Source: Thermoplasmatota archaeon (GTDB lineage: Archaea > Thermoplasmatota > Thermoplasmata > Thermoplasmatales > GCA-001856825). From it: a stretch of 64,000 nt of DNA. Positions 51,055 through 59,612 of the stretch are shown here, one piece after another. The stretch lies in assembly GCA_023381415.1 (NCBI GenBank), contig JAMCUN010000007.1, forward strand, positions 1 through 64,000, given 5' to 3'. The notes beneath the pieces were generated by a model. That model was given only the letters and a program-made list of their open reading frames with translations, was not told the origin of the DNA and searched no databases. Position 1 is the stretch's first letter, and each line of letters begins with the position of its first letter. The position numbers were made by a program, and so were the translations under genes.

Positions 51055-52194
51055 ATGGTTTACTATGTTAGGCAAGGCAGGATGCCCAGAACAAGGCACA
51101 CATACGAAAGCAGGAATAAATTGCTCAGAGAGGAACTATTTGGGGAGGAGAGCTTCGACGGCTCCTATTCTTTGCTGTACCACAGGAACGAGCCGACTAG
51201 GATCAAGTCTATCAGGGAAGCTAGGAAGGATGAGCCGAAATTTGAAACCCTGAAACTGCACAAGATGATAGATACGGACATACAGAAAAGGCAGGGGAAT
51301 TTCATCAACGGAAGGAAACCGCTGTTCGGCAACGAAACGCTGCACATATTGATTTTGAAACCATCCAGTCGCACGAGTGACCTTTTCAGACATGGGATCA
51401 GGGATCAGCTCTTCTTTGTGCATAGGGGTGACGGGAAATTCAAGACCATTATGGGAGAACTGCCATTCGGAGAGGGGGATTATATCTACGTGCCGAAGGG
51501 GACGATCTACAATCTTGAGCATTCCGAGGATGCTGAATTCCTGCTGATAGAGTCAAGGGACAATATATCTGTACCGCAGAGATATCTGAACAGGTACGGT
51601 CAGATAAAGGAGGGAGTGCCGTATTATTCAAGGGACTTCCGTCATCCTGTGCTGCGGAGGGGGAGGGAAGTGAAGAAAAATTGTGAGGTGTACGTGGATT
51701 TCGACGACAGGTATGTTGTTGAAACCAGGGACGACAGCCCGTTTGACCTAGAAGGTTGGGACGGCTACCATTTTCCGTTCGCTATAAACATCAGAGACAT
51801 TATGCCCATAGTGGGGAAGGTGCATCAGCCTCCACCCGTCCATGAGACGTTCTCTTCGAAGTCGTTTATGGTAGGTACGTTCCTGCCAAGAAAGTATGAC
51901 TTCCACGAGAGGGCAATTCCAATATCATATTACCACAGCAATGTCGACACGGATGAATTCCTCTACTATGCCTCTGGGAATTTCATGAGCAGGAAGGGCA
52001 TCAGGGAAGGGTCAATCACAATCCACGTCAGGGGGATGATCCACGGTCCTCAACCAGGAACTGTCGAGAAGTCACTGGGAAAGGAAGAGACGGACGAAAC
52101 AGGCATAATGGTCGAAAGTTATGAGAGGCTTGGCATATCGGAAGAAGGGAAAAGGTTAGAAAACAAAAATTACATGAAGACATGGTATGAATGA
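51055..52194 (+). CDS. hmgA: Homogentisate 1,2-dioxygenase
   Basis: The 379-residue cupin enzyme opens the ring of homogentisate to maleylacetoacetate. The iron ligands are H294 and E301 in YYHSNVDTDEF and H330 in MIHGPQPG; GDYIYVPKGTIYNLE is a cupin strand pair. It is shorter than animal HGD (445) and matches the prokaryotic form. Its stop overlaps the next start (ATGA), so the pair is translationally coupled. Confidence 0.9.
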   Translation: MVYYVRQGRMPRTRHTYESRNKLLREELFGEESFDGSYSLLYHRNEPTRIKSIREARKDEPKFETLKLHKMIDTDIQKRQGNFINGRKPLFGNETLHILILKPSSRTSDLFRHGIRDQLFFVHRGDGKFKTIMGELPFGEGDYIYVPKGTIYNLEHSEDAEFLLIESRDNISVPQRYLNRYGQIKEGVPYYSRDFRHPVLRRGREVKKNCEVYVDFDDRYVVETRDDSPFDLEGWDGYHFPFAINIRDIMPIVGKVHQPPPVHETFSSKSFMVGTFLPRKYDFHERAIPISYYHSNVDTDEFLYYASGNFMSRKGIREGSITIHVRGMIHGPQPGTVEKSLGKEETDETGIMVESYERLGISEEGKRLENKNYMKTWYE

Positions 52195-53216
52195 TGCAGT
52201 TTAATTTTCTGCCAATAGACATGGTATCAGTAGGAGAGAAGTCAATAGAGGAGATATCGGCACTGATCGGAAAGGATGACCTTAAGGATTCAGCGATAGT
52301 GACAAGCAGGTCAGTGGCCGGAAATGATTTCTTCAGGAGGGCTGTGGAAATGCTAGGAGACCCGAGGGTCTTCAGCGGCATATCGCAGCACTCCCCAATC
52401 GAGGAGATAGACTCAATCGCAGGGGAGATCAAGGGAAAGAATGTGAAGTACCTTATTTCAATTGGAGGTGGCAGCGTCATAGACTCTACCAAGGTGATAA
52501 GGTCAAAGACGGACACGGAGATAAAGCAGATAGCAGTTCCCACAACACTCTCCGCATCTGAATTCTCCCATATAGCTGGGTATACCGAAAACGGCGAGAA
52601 GAAGGGTATCAGGGGGAAGGAGCTGACACCAAGATACATCTTCCTGGATCCTAATGCGACACTTGAAACGCCAACAACGCTCTGGAGGTCTAGCGGAATA
52701 AGGGCGATCGATCACGCTATTGAAGGAACGCTGGGGGAGGGGATGGTCGACTTGAGGGTGGCCTTCTCCAGGCTTTCAGTTGAAAAGATGATGGCTAATC
52801 TTGAAGGGAACTGGACGGACAGGAGGCTTGAATGCCAGGTCGCCTCTTGGTATTCTTACATGGATGTCTATGACAGCCCCATGGGATACAGCCACAGGAT
52901 AGGGAAGATCATCGGTGCCAGGTGGAACATACCGCACGGGATGACATCGTGCATGACCCTTCCTGAGATATTGAGGTACTATTCTGCATCCCCTCCGCCT
53001 GGAATGGCGAAACTGGCATCCTCCATCACGGGAGAAGGGGATGGGTCAAAAGCAATTGAATCCCTTGCAGCCAGACTGGACTCATTCATCCAGGAACTTG
53101 GCTTAAAGAAGAGGTTCTCGGATTATGGAATGAAGGAGGAGGACCTGAAATATATCGAGGACAAGCTTGGAAGCGCAGATGACTTGCTCATAGACCATCT
53201 CCGGAATATGCTCTGA
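52191..53216 (+). CDS. Iron-dependent alcohol dehydrogenase family, maleylacetate-reductase-like
   Basis: The 341-residue product is a group III (iron) dehydrogenase of the maleylacetate reductase type: YLISIGGGSVIDSTKVI (dinucleotide loop), AVPTTLSASEFSHIAGY, IRAIDHAIEG and SHRIGKIIGARWNIPHGMTSC with the metal histidines. Maleylacetate reductases reduce a C=C bond next to a keto group with NAD(P)H. The gene is coupled to hmgA by a four-base overlap. No maleylacetoacetate isomerase is present, so reduction of maleylacetoacetate to succinylacetoacetate is a plausible step; this is inferred. Confidence 0.8.
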   Translation: MMQFNFLPIDMVSVGEKSIEEISALIGKDDLKDSAIVTSRSVAGNDFFRRAVEMLGDPRVFSGISQHSPIEEIDSIAGEIKGKNVKYLISIGGGSVIDSTKVIRSKTDTEIKQIAVPTTLSASEFSHIAGYTENGEKKGIRGKELTPRYIFLDPNATLETPTTLWRSSGIRAIDHAIEGTLGEGMVDLRVAFSRLSVEKMMANLEGNWTDRRLECQVASWYSYMDVYDSPMGYSHRIGKIIGARWNIPHGMTSCMTLPEILRYYSASPPPGMAKLASSITGEGDGSKAIESLAARLDSFIQELGLKKRFSDYGMKEEDLKYIEDKLGSADDLLIDHLRNML

Positions 53217-53227
53217 CCGGATGACGG

Positions 53228-54415
53228 TCACCTGACCGCCAATCTGCTGAGCCTGTTGTGAATGAAAAGCTCCAGATTATCTTCCACTGACTCCGAGTCA
53301 GCCTTCCACATATCGATGTGGTTTACGGTCATGAGAGAGGAAAGGAACTCCCCTGCATCGAGGACAATGGCATCAGTGACCTTGTTCTGCCTTGCCATGG
53401 CCAGGACCCTCTGAGCATTCTTCTCTCCAGTGATGGCCTGAGGGTCAACTTTCTCAGTCCGGGATGAGGTTCTTGCACCGTCAACGAACGTAACGAAGAG
53501 GTATTGGAGGGACTTTGACGTTGTGGTTGATATCCTCCCTGGCTCTCCGATGGGAAGCATCACTACCCTGTTTGGATCCTTGGATGGTTCTATATGGACG
53601 ACTACGTCCTTCACGTCCGGTATTTCACGTAGCACCCTCTCCTCAAGCCAGTCTGATACATCGTGCGCTTCTTCTATCGTAAGCCTGCTGTTCACAGTTA
53701 TGACAACTTCAACAAATATCACAGGGCCAGCCCAGCGGGCCTTGACAGATTTCACACTGGTGATCTCGCCGTTTTCCTTCGAGATATCTTCAATCTTGGG
53801 AACGACACTCCTATCCTTTGGGAGGTCCATGATGCTCGTGACGCTGTCCCTCCCTATCTTGAAGGCGGTGTAGAGAATTCCTATGGCTGCTATGACTATT
53901 GCTATGTAATAGAAGAGCGCGATCTTGGTGACGTAGCTGACCAGCAGACCGGCGCCTACACCCAGCCCGACATAGACATCAGAGTAGTTGTGGTAGCCGT
54001 CCGAAACAAGGGAAGGGGAGTTTACTGCCCTCCCGCCAACTATCTTTACTATCCCTGAGAACAGGAGGGGTACTACCGAAACGAGCTGGAGGATACCTGA
54101 TTGAAGGTTTGACTGGAGGTTGATGGATGGAACAGAGAGAAGAAGGTCCACAGCCGTGAATGCTATGATTATTGCAATAGAAAGCGACACAAGGTCTTCT
54201 ACTCTGAAGAGGCCGTAGGAATATCTCTTGCTGTATCTGCTGTTAGCCAGACGGATAGCGGCAAACACCACAACTGTAACAAGCAGATCCGTGAGGATGT
54301 GGAAACTTTCGAACAGTAGGGCGAAGTTTCTATAAAATACTGCACCCGCAACCCTGATGAAAAACACTGTTACTTGGAGTAACAGGGCTATCGCAATGTA
54401 GCCATTGAGTGTCAA
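53228..54415 (-). CDS. Cation diffusion facilitator with extra C-terminal domain
   Basis: The 395-residue product has six membrane helices with metal-site patterns FESFHILTD in helix 2 and SDGYHNYSD in helix 5, then a cytoplasmic domain (about 200-290: ENGEITSVKSVKARWAGP, VVHIEPS). An additional C-terminal 100 residues (SKSLQYLFVTFVDGAR, then NAQRVLAMARQNKVTDAIVL) resemble the NifX-like iron-molybdenum cofactor-binding domain. CDF proteins export divalent metals such as Zn, Fe, Mn by proton antiport. The extra domain could be a regulatory or metal-sensing part. Confidence 0.83.
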   Translation of the reverse strand: MTLNGYIAIALLLQVTVFFIRVAGAVFYRNFALLFESFHILTDLLVTVVVFAAIRLANSRYSKRYSYGLFRVEDLVSLSIAIIIAFTAVDLLLSVPSINLQSNLQSGILQLVSVVPLLFSGIVKIVGGRAVNSPSLVSDGYHNYSDVYVGLGVGAGLLVSYVTKIALFYYIAIVIAAIGILYTAFKIGRDSVTSIMDLPKDRSVVPKIEDISKENGEITSVKSVKARWAGPVIFVEVVITVNSRLTIEEAHDVSDWLEERVLREIPDVKDVVVHIEPSKDPNRVVMLPIGEPGRISTTTSKSLQYLFVTFVDGARTSSRTEKVDPQAITGEKNAQRVLAMARQNKVTDAIVLDAGEFLSSLMTVNHIDMWKADSESVEDNLELFIHNRLSRLAVR

Positions 54416-54493
54416 TTTGGATGAATTTTTTTTCAGAATTGTTTATCAGGCGAAGAGATAAAAGAATTAGCCTACTTAAATCAGACTTAAAAC

Positions 54494-55087
54494 TCATTTG
54501 TGTAAAGTCAGGATGATGATACCTCGGCTGTGTTTTATCGATTTCTCCACCCCTTCTATATTTAGTGCCTCCCACTCCCCTTCCTCAACGCCGTGGGAAC
54601 TGTCGAAACGCCTTCCAGAATTGTCGTATTCGTATATTGAGATGAAGCCGTGGTCGCTGAGATGGGGAATTATCGATTTTAACGACTGATCTCTGTCAAC
54701 CCAGTGATGGTATGAGAAGGAAGATACGATTGCGTCAAACTTAGCTTCAAATGGGATCGACCTGCTGTTTCCGCTCTTCAGCTCCACCCTGTTAGATAGC
54801 CCCTTCCTGCTAACATTCTTCATGGCTCTCTGGAGCATGTGGGGAGAGGGATCGAGACCGTAGAATTTCTTCGTCTTGTATTTCTCCGCAAGCCTAACTA
54901 GAAGCGCTCCCGTCCCGCATCCGATGTCCAACAGGCTATCAAAATTCTTCGTCTCCAGGTCGTCCTTTATAACTTCATAATACCTGTTCAGGAAGATAGA
55001 CCCGATTCCGAAGAAGAATGACGTAACAGGTCCGAATCGCTCCTCTCCTTCCAGGTAAAGGTCTTCAGTTGTCACAGTTCTTCGCAC
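54494..55087 (-). CDS. Class I SAM-dependent methyltransferase
   Basis: The 197-residue product has LLDIGCGTGALLVRLA (SAM loop), FYGLDPSPHML (acidic strand) and FDAIVSSFSYHHW. It begins with a short helix lead EERFGPVTSFFFGIG. The acceptor is unknown. Its start overlaps the end of the HxlR-type regulator gene by 23 bases, so they form an operon and the regulator may control it. Confidence 0.83.
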   Translation of the reverse strand: MRRTVTTEDLYLEGEERFGPVTSFFFGIGSIFLNRYYEVIKDDLETKNFDSLLDIGCGTGALLVRLAEKYKTKKFYGLDPSPHMLQRAMKNVSRKGLSNRVELKSGNSRSIPFEAKFDAIVSSFSYHHWVDRDQSLKSIIPHLSDHGFISIYEYDNSGRRFDSSHGVEEGEWEALNIEGVEKSIKHSRGIIILTLHK

Positions 55088-55403
55088 TTTGGGCTATCCA
55101 GGTCTGCCCCCAGTTCCTCATCGAGTCCACGACGGCGCTCAGGGACTTGCCCTTCTCCGTCAGTGTGTAGGTTACCCTGACCGGTCTGGATTCGCTCACA
55201 TTCCTGTCAAGTATGTGTTCTTCTTCCAGGAACTTTAGCTTCTCCGATAGCATCCTCGAAGATATCCCTTCGACGGACTTCTTCAGTTGGTTGAATCCCT
55301 TGGATTCTGTACACAGGTCCCTAAGTATCATGAAGGTCCAGACATCTCTGAGGATGTATAACGTCCTTTCCACTGGACACGCAGAATTCTTTCTTGTTTC
55401 CAT
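55065..55403 (-). CDS. HxlR-family transcriptional regulator
   Basis: From the ATG at 55403 the product has 112 residues. It has ACPVERTLYILRDVWTFMILRDL, FNQLKKSVEGISSRMLSEKLKFLEEEHILDR and VTYTLTEKGKSL, the HxlR winged-helix pattern with the single N-terminal cysteine (here in SACPVE). HxlR proteins often sense aldehydes or oxidants through that cysteine. A GTG at 55424 is open but an A/T-rich TTTAAATATA box fits the ATG at 55403 as a leaderless start. Confidence 0.88.
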   Translation of the reverse strand: METRKNSACPVERTLYILRDVWTFMILRDLCTESKGFNQLKKSVEGISSRMLSEKLKFLEEEHILDRNVSESRPVRVTYTLTEKGKSLSAVVDSMRNWGQTWIAQSAKNCDN

Positions 55404-55567
55404 GTCATAGTGGCTGTGCTGCACATACCTATATTTAAACTAAGTTAATATAATTAACCTACACACTTTCCGTGCTCGATAGCACCGCCTATTTCGAACG
55501 GTAGTGTTACGTTACCCTAGTTTTCTACCGCAAAAAACGATTTATGGTCGCACAGGATTAAAGGTAG

Positions 55568-56422
55568 GTGAATTACAGAGGATCCAAAACGATCGACGTC
55601 ATTCTATTTCTAGTTATGTCGTCATCGTGGGCCCTGAACTACTCTTTCCTGAAGTTTGCCCTTGTCTACGAACCTCCGATGGTGGCGCTCCTCTTCAGGG
55701 TCATATTTGCCGCCGTTTTCTCCATCCCGTTTTCATACTCGAGCCTTAGGCTGGTGAAGAGCATAGGCTTGTGGAAGCTGGTCGTAATGAGCCTTCTAAA
55801 CGTTTCTATCTTCATGGGTCTCTGGTTCATCGGGGAGAGGACGGAGAGCGCTTCGATCTCTTCAATACTAGTTTACACCTACCCAATAGTATCCGTATTC
55901 TTCTCCTGGCTCTTCCTGCAGGAAAAGCTGTCCAACTTGAAGATATTGGGCATAGTGGTGGGATTCGCTGGGATAGTAGTGATATTCCTAGACCAGCTAT
56001 CCATCAGTTTCAGCATTGGACTGTTCCTTCTTATTGGGTCCGCAATATCATGGGCAGCGGGGACAATCTACTACAAGAAGTACCTGAGGGAAGCGGACAT
56101 GGGGGTAGTAAATACGTTCCAGTTCCTCCTGGCTCTTCCCGTAGTCTTCATCGTTGCTCTATTTTATGGAGGAATGAGGCCGATCACAGTGAACTTCATC
56201 CTAGTGACCGTATACATGGGGGCCATAGGCTCAGCCGCTGCATACTTCATCTACTGGGGCCTCATCAAAAAATACAGAGTCTCCCACGTGTCACCGTACC
56301 TCTTTTCAGTACCTGCGCTTTCGATACTTTTCAGCGTCTTCCTGAACAACGACAGGCTGACGGCTCTCAGTCTAGGGGGGTTCGCTCTGGTTGCCGCTGG
56401 TATTTTCATAAGTTCAAGGTAG
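55568..56422 (+). CDS. EamA/DMT-family transporter
   Basis: The 284-residue product has ten membrane helices in two EamA halves: FLVMSSSWALNYSFLKFALV at the start and LLIGSAISWAAGTIYYKKYLR in the second half, with TESASISSILVYTYPIVSVFFSW in between. Transporters of this group export metabolites or amino acids. The start is GTG. Substrate unknown. Confidence 0.87.
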   Translation: MNYRGSKTIDVILFLVMSSSWALNYSFLKFALVYEPPMVALLFRVIFAAVFSIPFSYSSLRLVKSIGLWKLVVMSLLNVSIFMGLWFIGERTESASISSILVYTYPIVSVFFSWLFLQEKLSNLKILGIVVGFAGIVVIFLDQLSISFSIGLFLLIGSAISWAAGTIYYKKYLREADMGVVNTFQFLLALPVVFIVALFYGGMRPITVNFILVTVYMGAIGSAAAYFIYWGLIKKYRVSHVSPYLFSVPALSILFSVFLNNDRLTALSLGGFALVAAGIFISSR

Positions 56423-56465
56423 GAGCTCGTCACTTTCGTGTTAGACAAGGCATCCATCACTCCGT

Positions 56466-57596
56466 TCAGGTGGCTGTCTTACTTCTCCCATCCACGGGGA
56501 ATACGAAGAATGCAAGGTAAAGAGTGAACAGGAATGTGGCAAGCATACCTATCATTACAAGCAGGCCTGCGATAGGAAGGATATCAGGTATGTTGAAGAG
56601 AGGGTTTACCAGCGAGCTTGCAGGTATCCCCGTACTGTTGGTGACGACCAGGTACGGATATCTTGAAGTGTTGGAAGTCACCTCAAAGAACATAAAGAGC
56701 AGGTATGAAAGGAAAGCGCCTGCGGGCGCTGCATAACGGGCAGCATCTTCCAGGAGTGATATTATGGAAAGTAAGGCAACGACTGCAGCTAGAACAATGG
56801 AAATTAACACAAACCCCCTTGCGGACATCTGGTGATATACATACTGGGAATATCCGCGGAGCTCAAGCAGCGTCCAGACGATTGTTGCGAGGCTCAGGAA
56901 GGAGAATATCAACGAAAGCGCCCTAGAAGTCCTCATAGTGTGCTGGAACTCATCAGTGAAATCATTCTTCGACCTGAATATCGCAAACGCAAGAACTATG
57001 AACGAGACCAGAGAAATGGAAATGAACCAGGTGTAGAGTGCCAGCGGCAGGAATATTGGGTTGTTTAGCGGGTCAAGGCCGTTAGACCCAAAGAAGGTAA
57101 GTCCCATCGATGAAGTGGTGGAAACACCATAGGGGCAGTACATCATGGCGAGGATGCTGTTCATTCCGAAGGCAACTGCGAGTGCTCCCGCCGACATGAA
57201 CAGCCCAACAGCTATGTGAGTCCTCCTCTTCATGTAGTCCCAGGTATACCAGTAAAGTGCCATGCTTACGATTGCAACCATTATGCCACCCAGTGCAAGG
57301 GAGATAGGATAGAACAGCACGTTTGTGGCTATGTAGAGGAGGGACGGCCAGTAAGATGCAAGGAATACTGTCAGCCAGGTCGCCAGGACCCCAGCGAACA
57401 GGTCGACCCTTATGAGGTACGACGTAAGTCTTCTCGCAAATCTATAGAATTTCTCGTCCTTCCTGATATACCCGATGATTTCGAAAATTGGTATGATCAC
57501 CGAAAGCCCCAGGACAACAGTGACAAAGAAAATGTGGAGGAAGAATGTGGTGCCTATGGTCGCAATCCCCCAGAACACGTTATTGATAGTGAACAC
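56466..57596 (-). CDS. CydA-like second subunit of cytochrome bd-type oxidase
   Basis: The 376-residue membrane protein is a CydA homologue shorter than the gene before it: HIFFVTVVLGLSVIIPIFEIIGYIRKDEKFY, then YLIRVDLFAGVLATWLTVF match helices I-IV, but it lacks the Q-loop and the GWxxxExGRxPW segment. In Thermoplasma-type archaea a second CydA-like protein replaces CydB, giving a CydA-CydA' oxidase. It overlaps the CydA gene by 17 bases, so both chains are made together. The heme-binding set is not traceable with certainty. Confidence 0.75.
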   Translation of the reverse strand: MFTINNVFWGIATIGTTFFLHIFFVTVVLGLSVIIPIFEIIGYIRKDEKFYRFARRLTSYLIRVDLFAGVLATWLTVFLASYWPSLLYIATNVLFYPISLALGGIMVAIVSMALYWYTWDYMKRRTHIAVGLFMSAGALAVAFGMNSILAMMYCPYGVSTTSSMGLTFFGSNGLDPLNNPIFLPLALYTWFISISLVSFIVLAFAIFRSKNDFTDEFQHTMRTSRALSLIFSFLSLATIVWTLLELRGYSQYVYHQMSARGFVLISIVLAAVVALLSIISLLEDAARYAAPAGAFLSYLLFMFFEVTSNTSRYPYLVVTNSTGIPASSLVNPLFNIPDILPIAGLLVMIGMLATFLFTLYLAFFVFPVDGRSKTAT

Positions 57597-59109
57597 CCCC
57601 TCCGTGTTTTGCCTTAAGTTTCTTGAAGAATATCATGTAGATCCCCCAGAGGCCGGCCATCAGTATTCCAATCTCAAGAGCTATGATGGCAGCGGTGAAC
57701 AGGGGCGTTATTGAGTGGGAATTGACAACGTCGTTGTATGTGATGAGACCGTAAACTGTCCAGGGGTGCCTGCCCATCTCCCTGGTGGCCCACCCTGTCA
57801 CGCTTGCGACTATTGAGAGAATGGCCCCTGCAAATGAACCGTAGAGCACGAACGTCTCAACTTTAATCCTGAGTATTCCTTCAACTATCTTCCTCAGGAG
57901 CTTGGAGTAGAGGCCGAAATGCCCGACGGCTATAACTGCCAATATCACCCCTGAGACCACCATAGCATAATACATCAGGTGGAGTATCGGTCCGTAAAGA
58001 TTTGTCGCATTGAGCGTGAGTTGGCCGAGGGAATCATTCTGAGGCAGAAGCGAAGCCAGATAATCCGAGCCCGGAAAGAAATGGCTGGGGTTCCCGTATA
58101 GCAGTATGCTGACTATGGGATCATACCCGCCTCTGGGGGGTATCCCCTCCGTGGCGTTGAATATATTCCTCTGGTACATGTAAAGGAGGCGGCCCTGGTA
58201 ATCGCCGGCAACAGCCTGCAGGAATGTGGCTATTGACGCTATGAAGAAAGAGACCTTCAGTCCCTTCCAGTTGTATGCAGGAAGGCCGTAGCCTCTGATA
58301 ATTTTAAAGGAGAGGTAGGATGCGGCGAGGAATGATGTGACGATGAGCGCAGCAAGAAGGTTGTGGAAATAAGTTGCATTGGATTCCGGGTTGAAGAGTG
58401 CTATCCAGGGGTTAGATGTGAAGTTGGAAAGAAGCTGGAACGCTCCAGGTGAAGAGAGAAGGCTTGAGCCAACGATCGGTAGAACTGTTGCGAGTGTCTT
58501 CAGCTTCGAAGGGTCTATCACAAGAGGACCGAGTGTCGGTACCCAAGGCAGGAAAAACTGAGAGACCATATTCCCAGTTCCCCATGGCACCTGCATCCAT
58601 GCATTCACTGCAAGTATTGCATATGCAGAAAGGTTGCTGCCTATGAGAACTCCAACGCCAATCAGCACGTGGCCGTATCTCCACCTCTTAATCTTGCCGA
58701 ATGTGGTGAGGTAGGTCCCTATGAGGACTATCTCTATGATGAATGCGTAAAGTTCAATGATGAGAGGGGCGGCAGCCATGCTAGCCATCAATGCGATTGT
58801 ACCAGACCATACAACAACCAGACCAAACTCCACAAGGGTCCCTGTAACTGCCCCTGCTGCAAACGTGATGCCCCAGAGTTTGGAAGCATTCCTCGCAAGG
58901 TTGATGTAGTCATCGTCCTTCCTGGCAATTCCAATAGACTCAAGTGTCAGGGCGACGATCGGAAAGCCGACGGCAAAGATAAGGAAGAACGCATGAACGT
59001 AAATTCCAACGATTGTCATGAGCTCTGCCATGTTGGCTGAATTCCAGGTAGAATTGGTGGCAAGATAGCCATCGGCAATCTCATTCAAAAGAACGGAAAA
59101 TAGTATCAT
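57580..59109 (-). CDS. cydA: Cytochrome bd-type quinol oxidase subunit I
   Basis: From the ATG at 59109 the product has 509 residues and about nine helices. HAFFLIFAVGFPIVALTLES lies near the N-terminus with a histidine for heme. GTLVEFGLVVVWSG and the GWATREMGRHPWTVYGLI segment (the E-x-GRxPW motif) are the subunit I signature, and FLQAVAGDYQGRLLY is the start of the quinol-site region. It oxidises quinol and reduces O2 to water. TATATTTAA at 59129-59137 is 26-28 bases upstream. The TTG at 59127 is a less likely start. Confidence 0.87.
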   Translation of the reverse strand: MILFSVLLNEIADGYLATNSTWNSANMAELMTIVGIYVHAFFLIFAVGFPIVALTLESIGIARKDDDYINLARNASKLWGITFAAGAVTGTLVEFGLVVVWSGTIALMASMAAAPLIIELYAFIIEIVLIGTYLTTFGKIKRWRYGHVLIGVGVLIGSNLSAYAILAVNAWMQVPWGTGNMVSQFFLPWVPTLGPLVIDPSKLKTLATVLPIVGSSLLSSPGAFQLLSNFTSNPWIALFNPESNATYFHNLLAALIVTSFLAASYLSFKIIRGYGLPAYNWKGLKVSFFIASIATFLQAVAGDYQGRLLYMYQRNIFNATEGIPPRGGYDPIVSILLYGNPSHFFPGSDYLASLLPQNDSLGQLTLNATNLYGPILHLMYYAMVVSGVILAVIAVGHFGLYSKLLRKIVEGILRIKVETFVLYGSFAGAILSIVASVTGWATREMGRHPWTVYGLITYNDVVNSHSITPLFTAAIIALEIGILMAGLWGIYMIFFKKLKAKHGGGVHYQ

Positions 59110-59127
59110 TTCTTTAGAATGATTCAA

Positions 59128-59425
59128 CTATATTTAACAATTAATATTTTTTATTTGCCATAATTTAAAGAGTGCCTAATAATCTTAAGATAATTGAAGA
59201 ATATTTTCCAGTTAGATGATAGAAATCAGGCCATCTTTGTGGCGAAATAAGGAAGAGATGGTACCTTGACAATTCCACAGGAAGATGTTTCTCGCATCAA
59301 ACGGTCTTTCCGCTCTTGAGATAAGAGGAAAGAAATACTTACTGAATTGCTGTTCCAAAGTCGAAGCAGGTCCGCGATAGGACTATACGCAATACGGACC
59401 CATATCCTCAGTGGCCCTTTGTCCT
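59128..59425. promoter_or_regulatory. Promoter and gene-free gap upstream of cydA
   Basis: The left part holds the A/T-rich cydA promoter, with TATATTTAA at 59129-59137 and a second A/T-rich block to 59170. The right part shows no ORF or motif; it ends at the stop of the 61-residue gene on the minus strand. Confidence 0.45.
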
Positions 59426-59611
59426 CTATTTGATCTCCACTTTCTTTATCTTCGACTTTACCTCGGGTTTGACCATCACAGATTTGCCCGCCTTCATTAT
59501 CTCCTCCGATGCCTTGAGGAAATGATTGAGGGCGCTTCCGACACCGTGGCCCATCGAGGGGACAGTAATCTTTATCTCGATTGTTATCCTGTTTTCATCA
59601 TCTTCTGCCAT
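59426..59611 (-). CDS. Small protein following arsA
   Basis: The 61-residue product reads MAEDDENRITIEIKITVPSM, then GHGVGSALNHFLKASEEIMK, and a Lys-rich strand tail. It is not recognised. It starts 1 base after the arsA-type gene stop, so it is in the same operon and may be a partner of the ATPase. Confidence 0.55.
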   Translation of the reverse strand: MAEDDENRITIEIKITVPSMGHGVGSALNHFLKASEEIMKAGKSVMVKPEVKSKIKKVEIK

Positions 59612-59612
59612 G

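Noticed and set aside
55771-56520. 249-codon frame overlapping the EamA transporter in another frame
   Set aside because: The EamA frame has clear membrane helices; this frame is rich in Arg, His, Pro and Ser as expected of a shadow.
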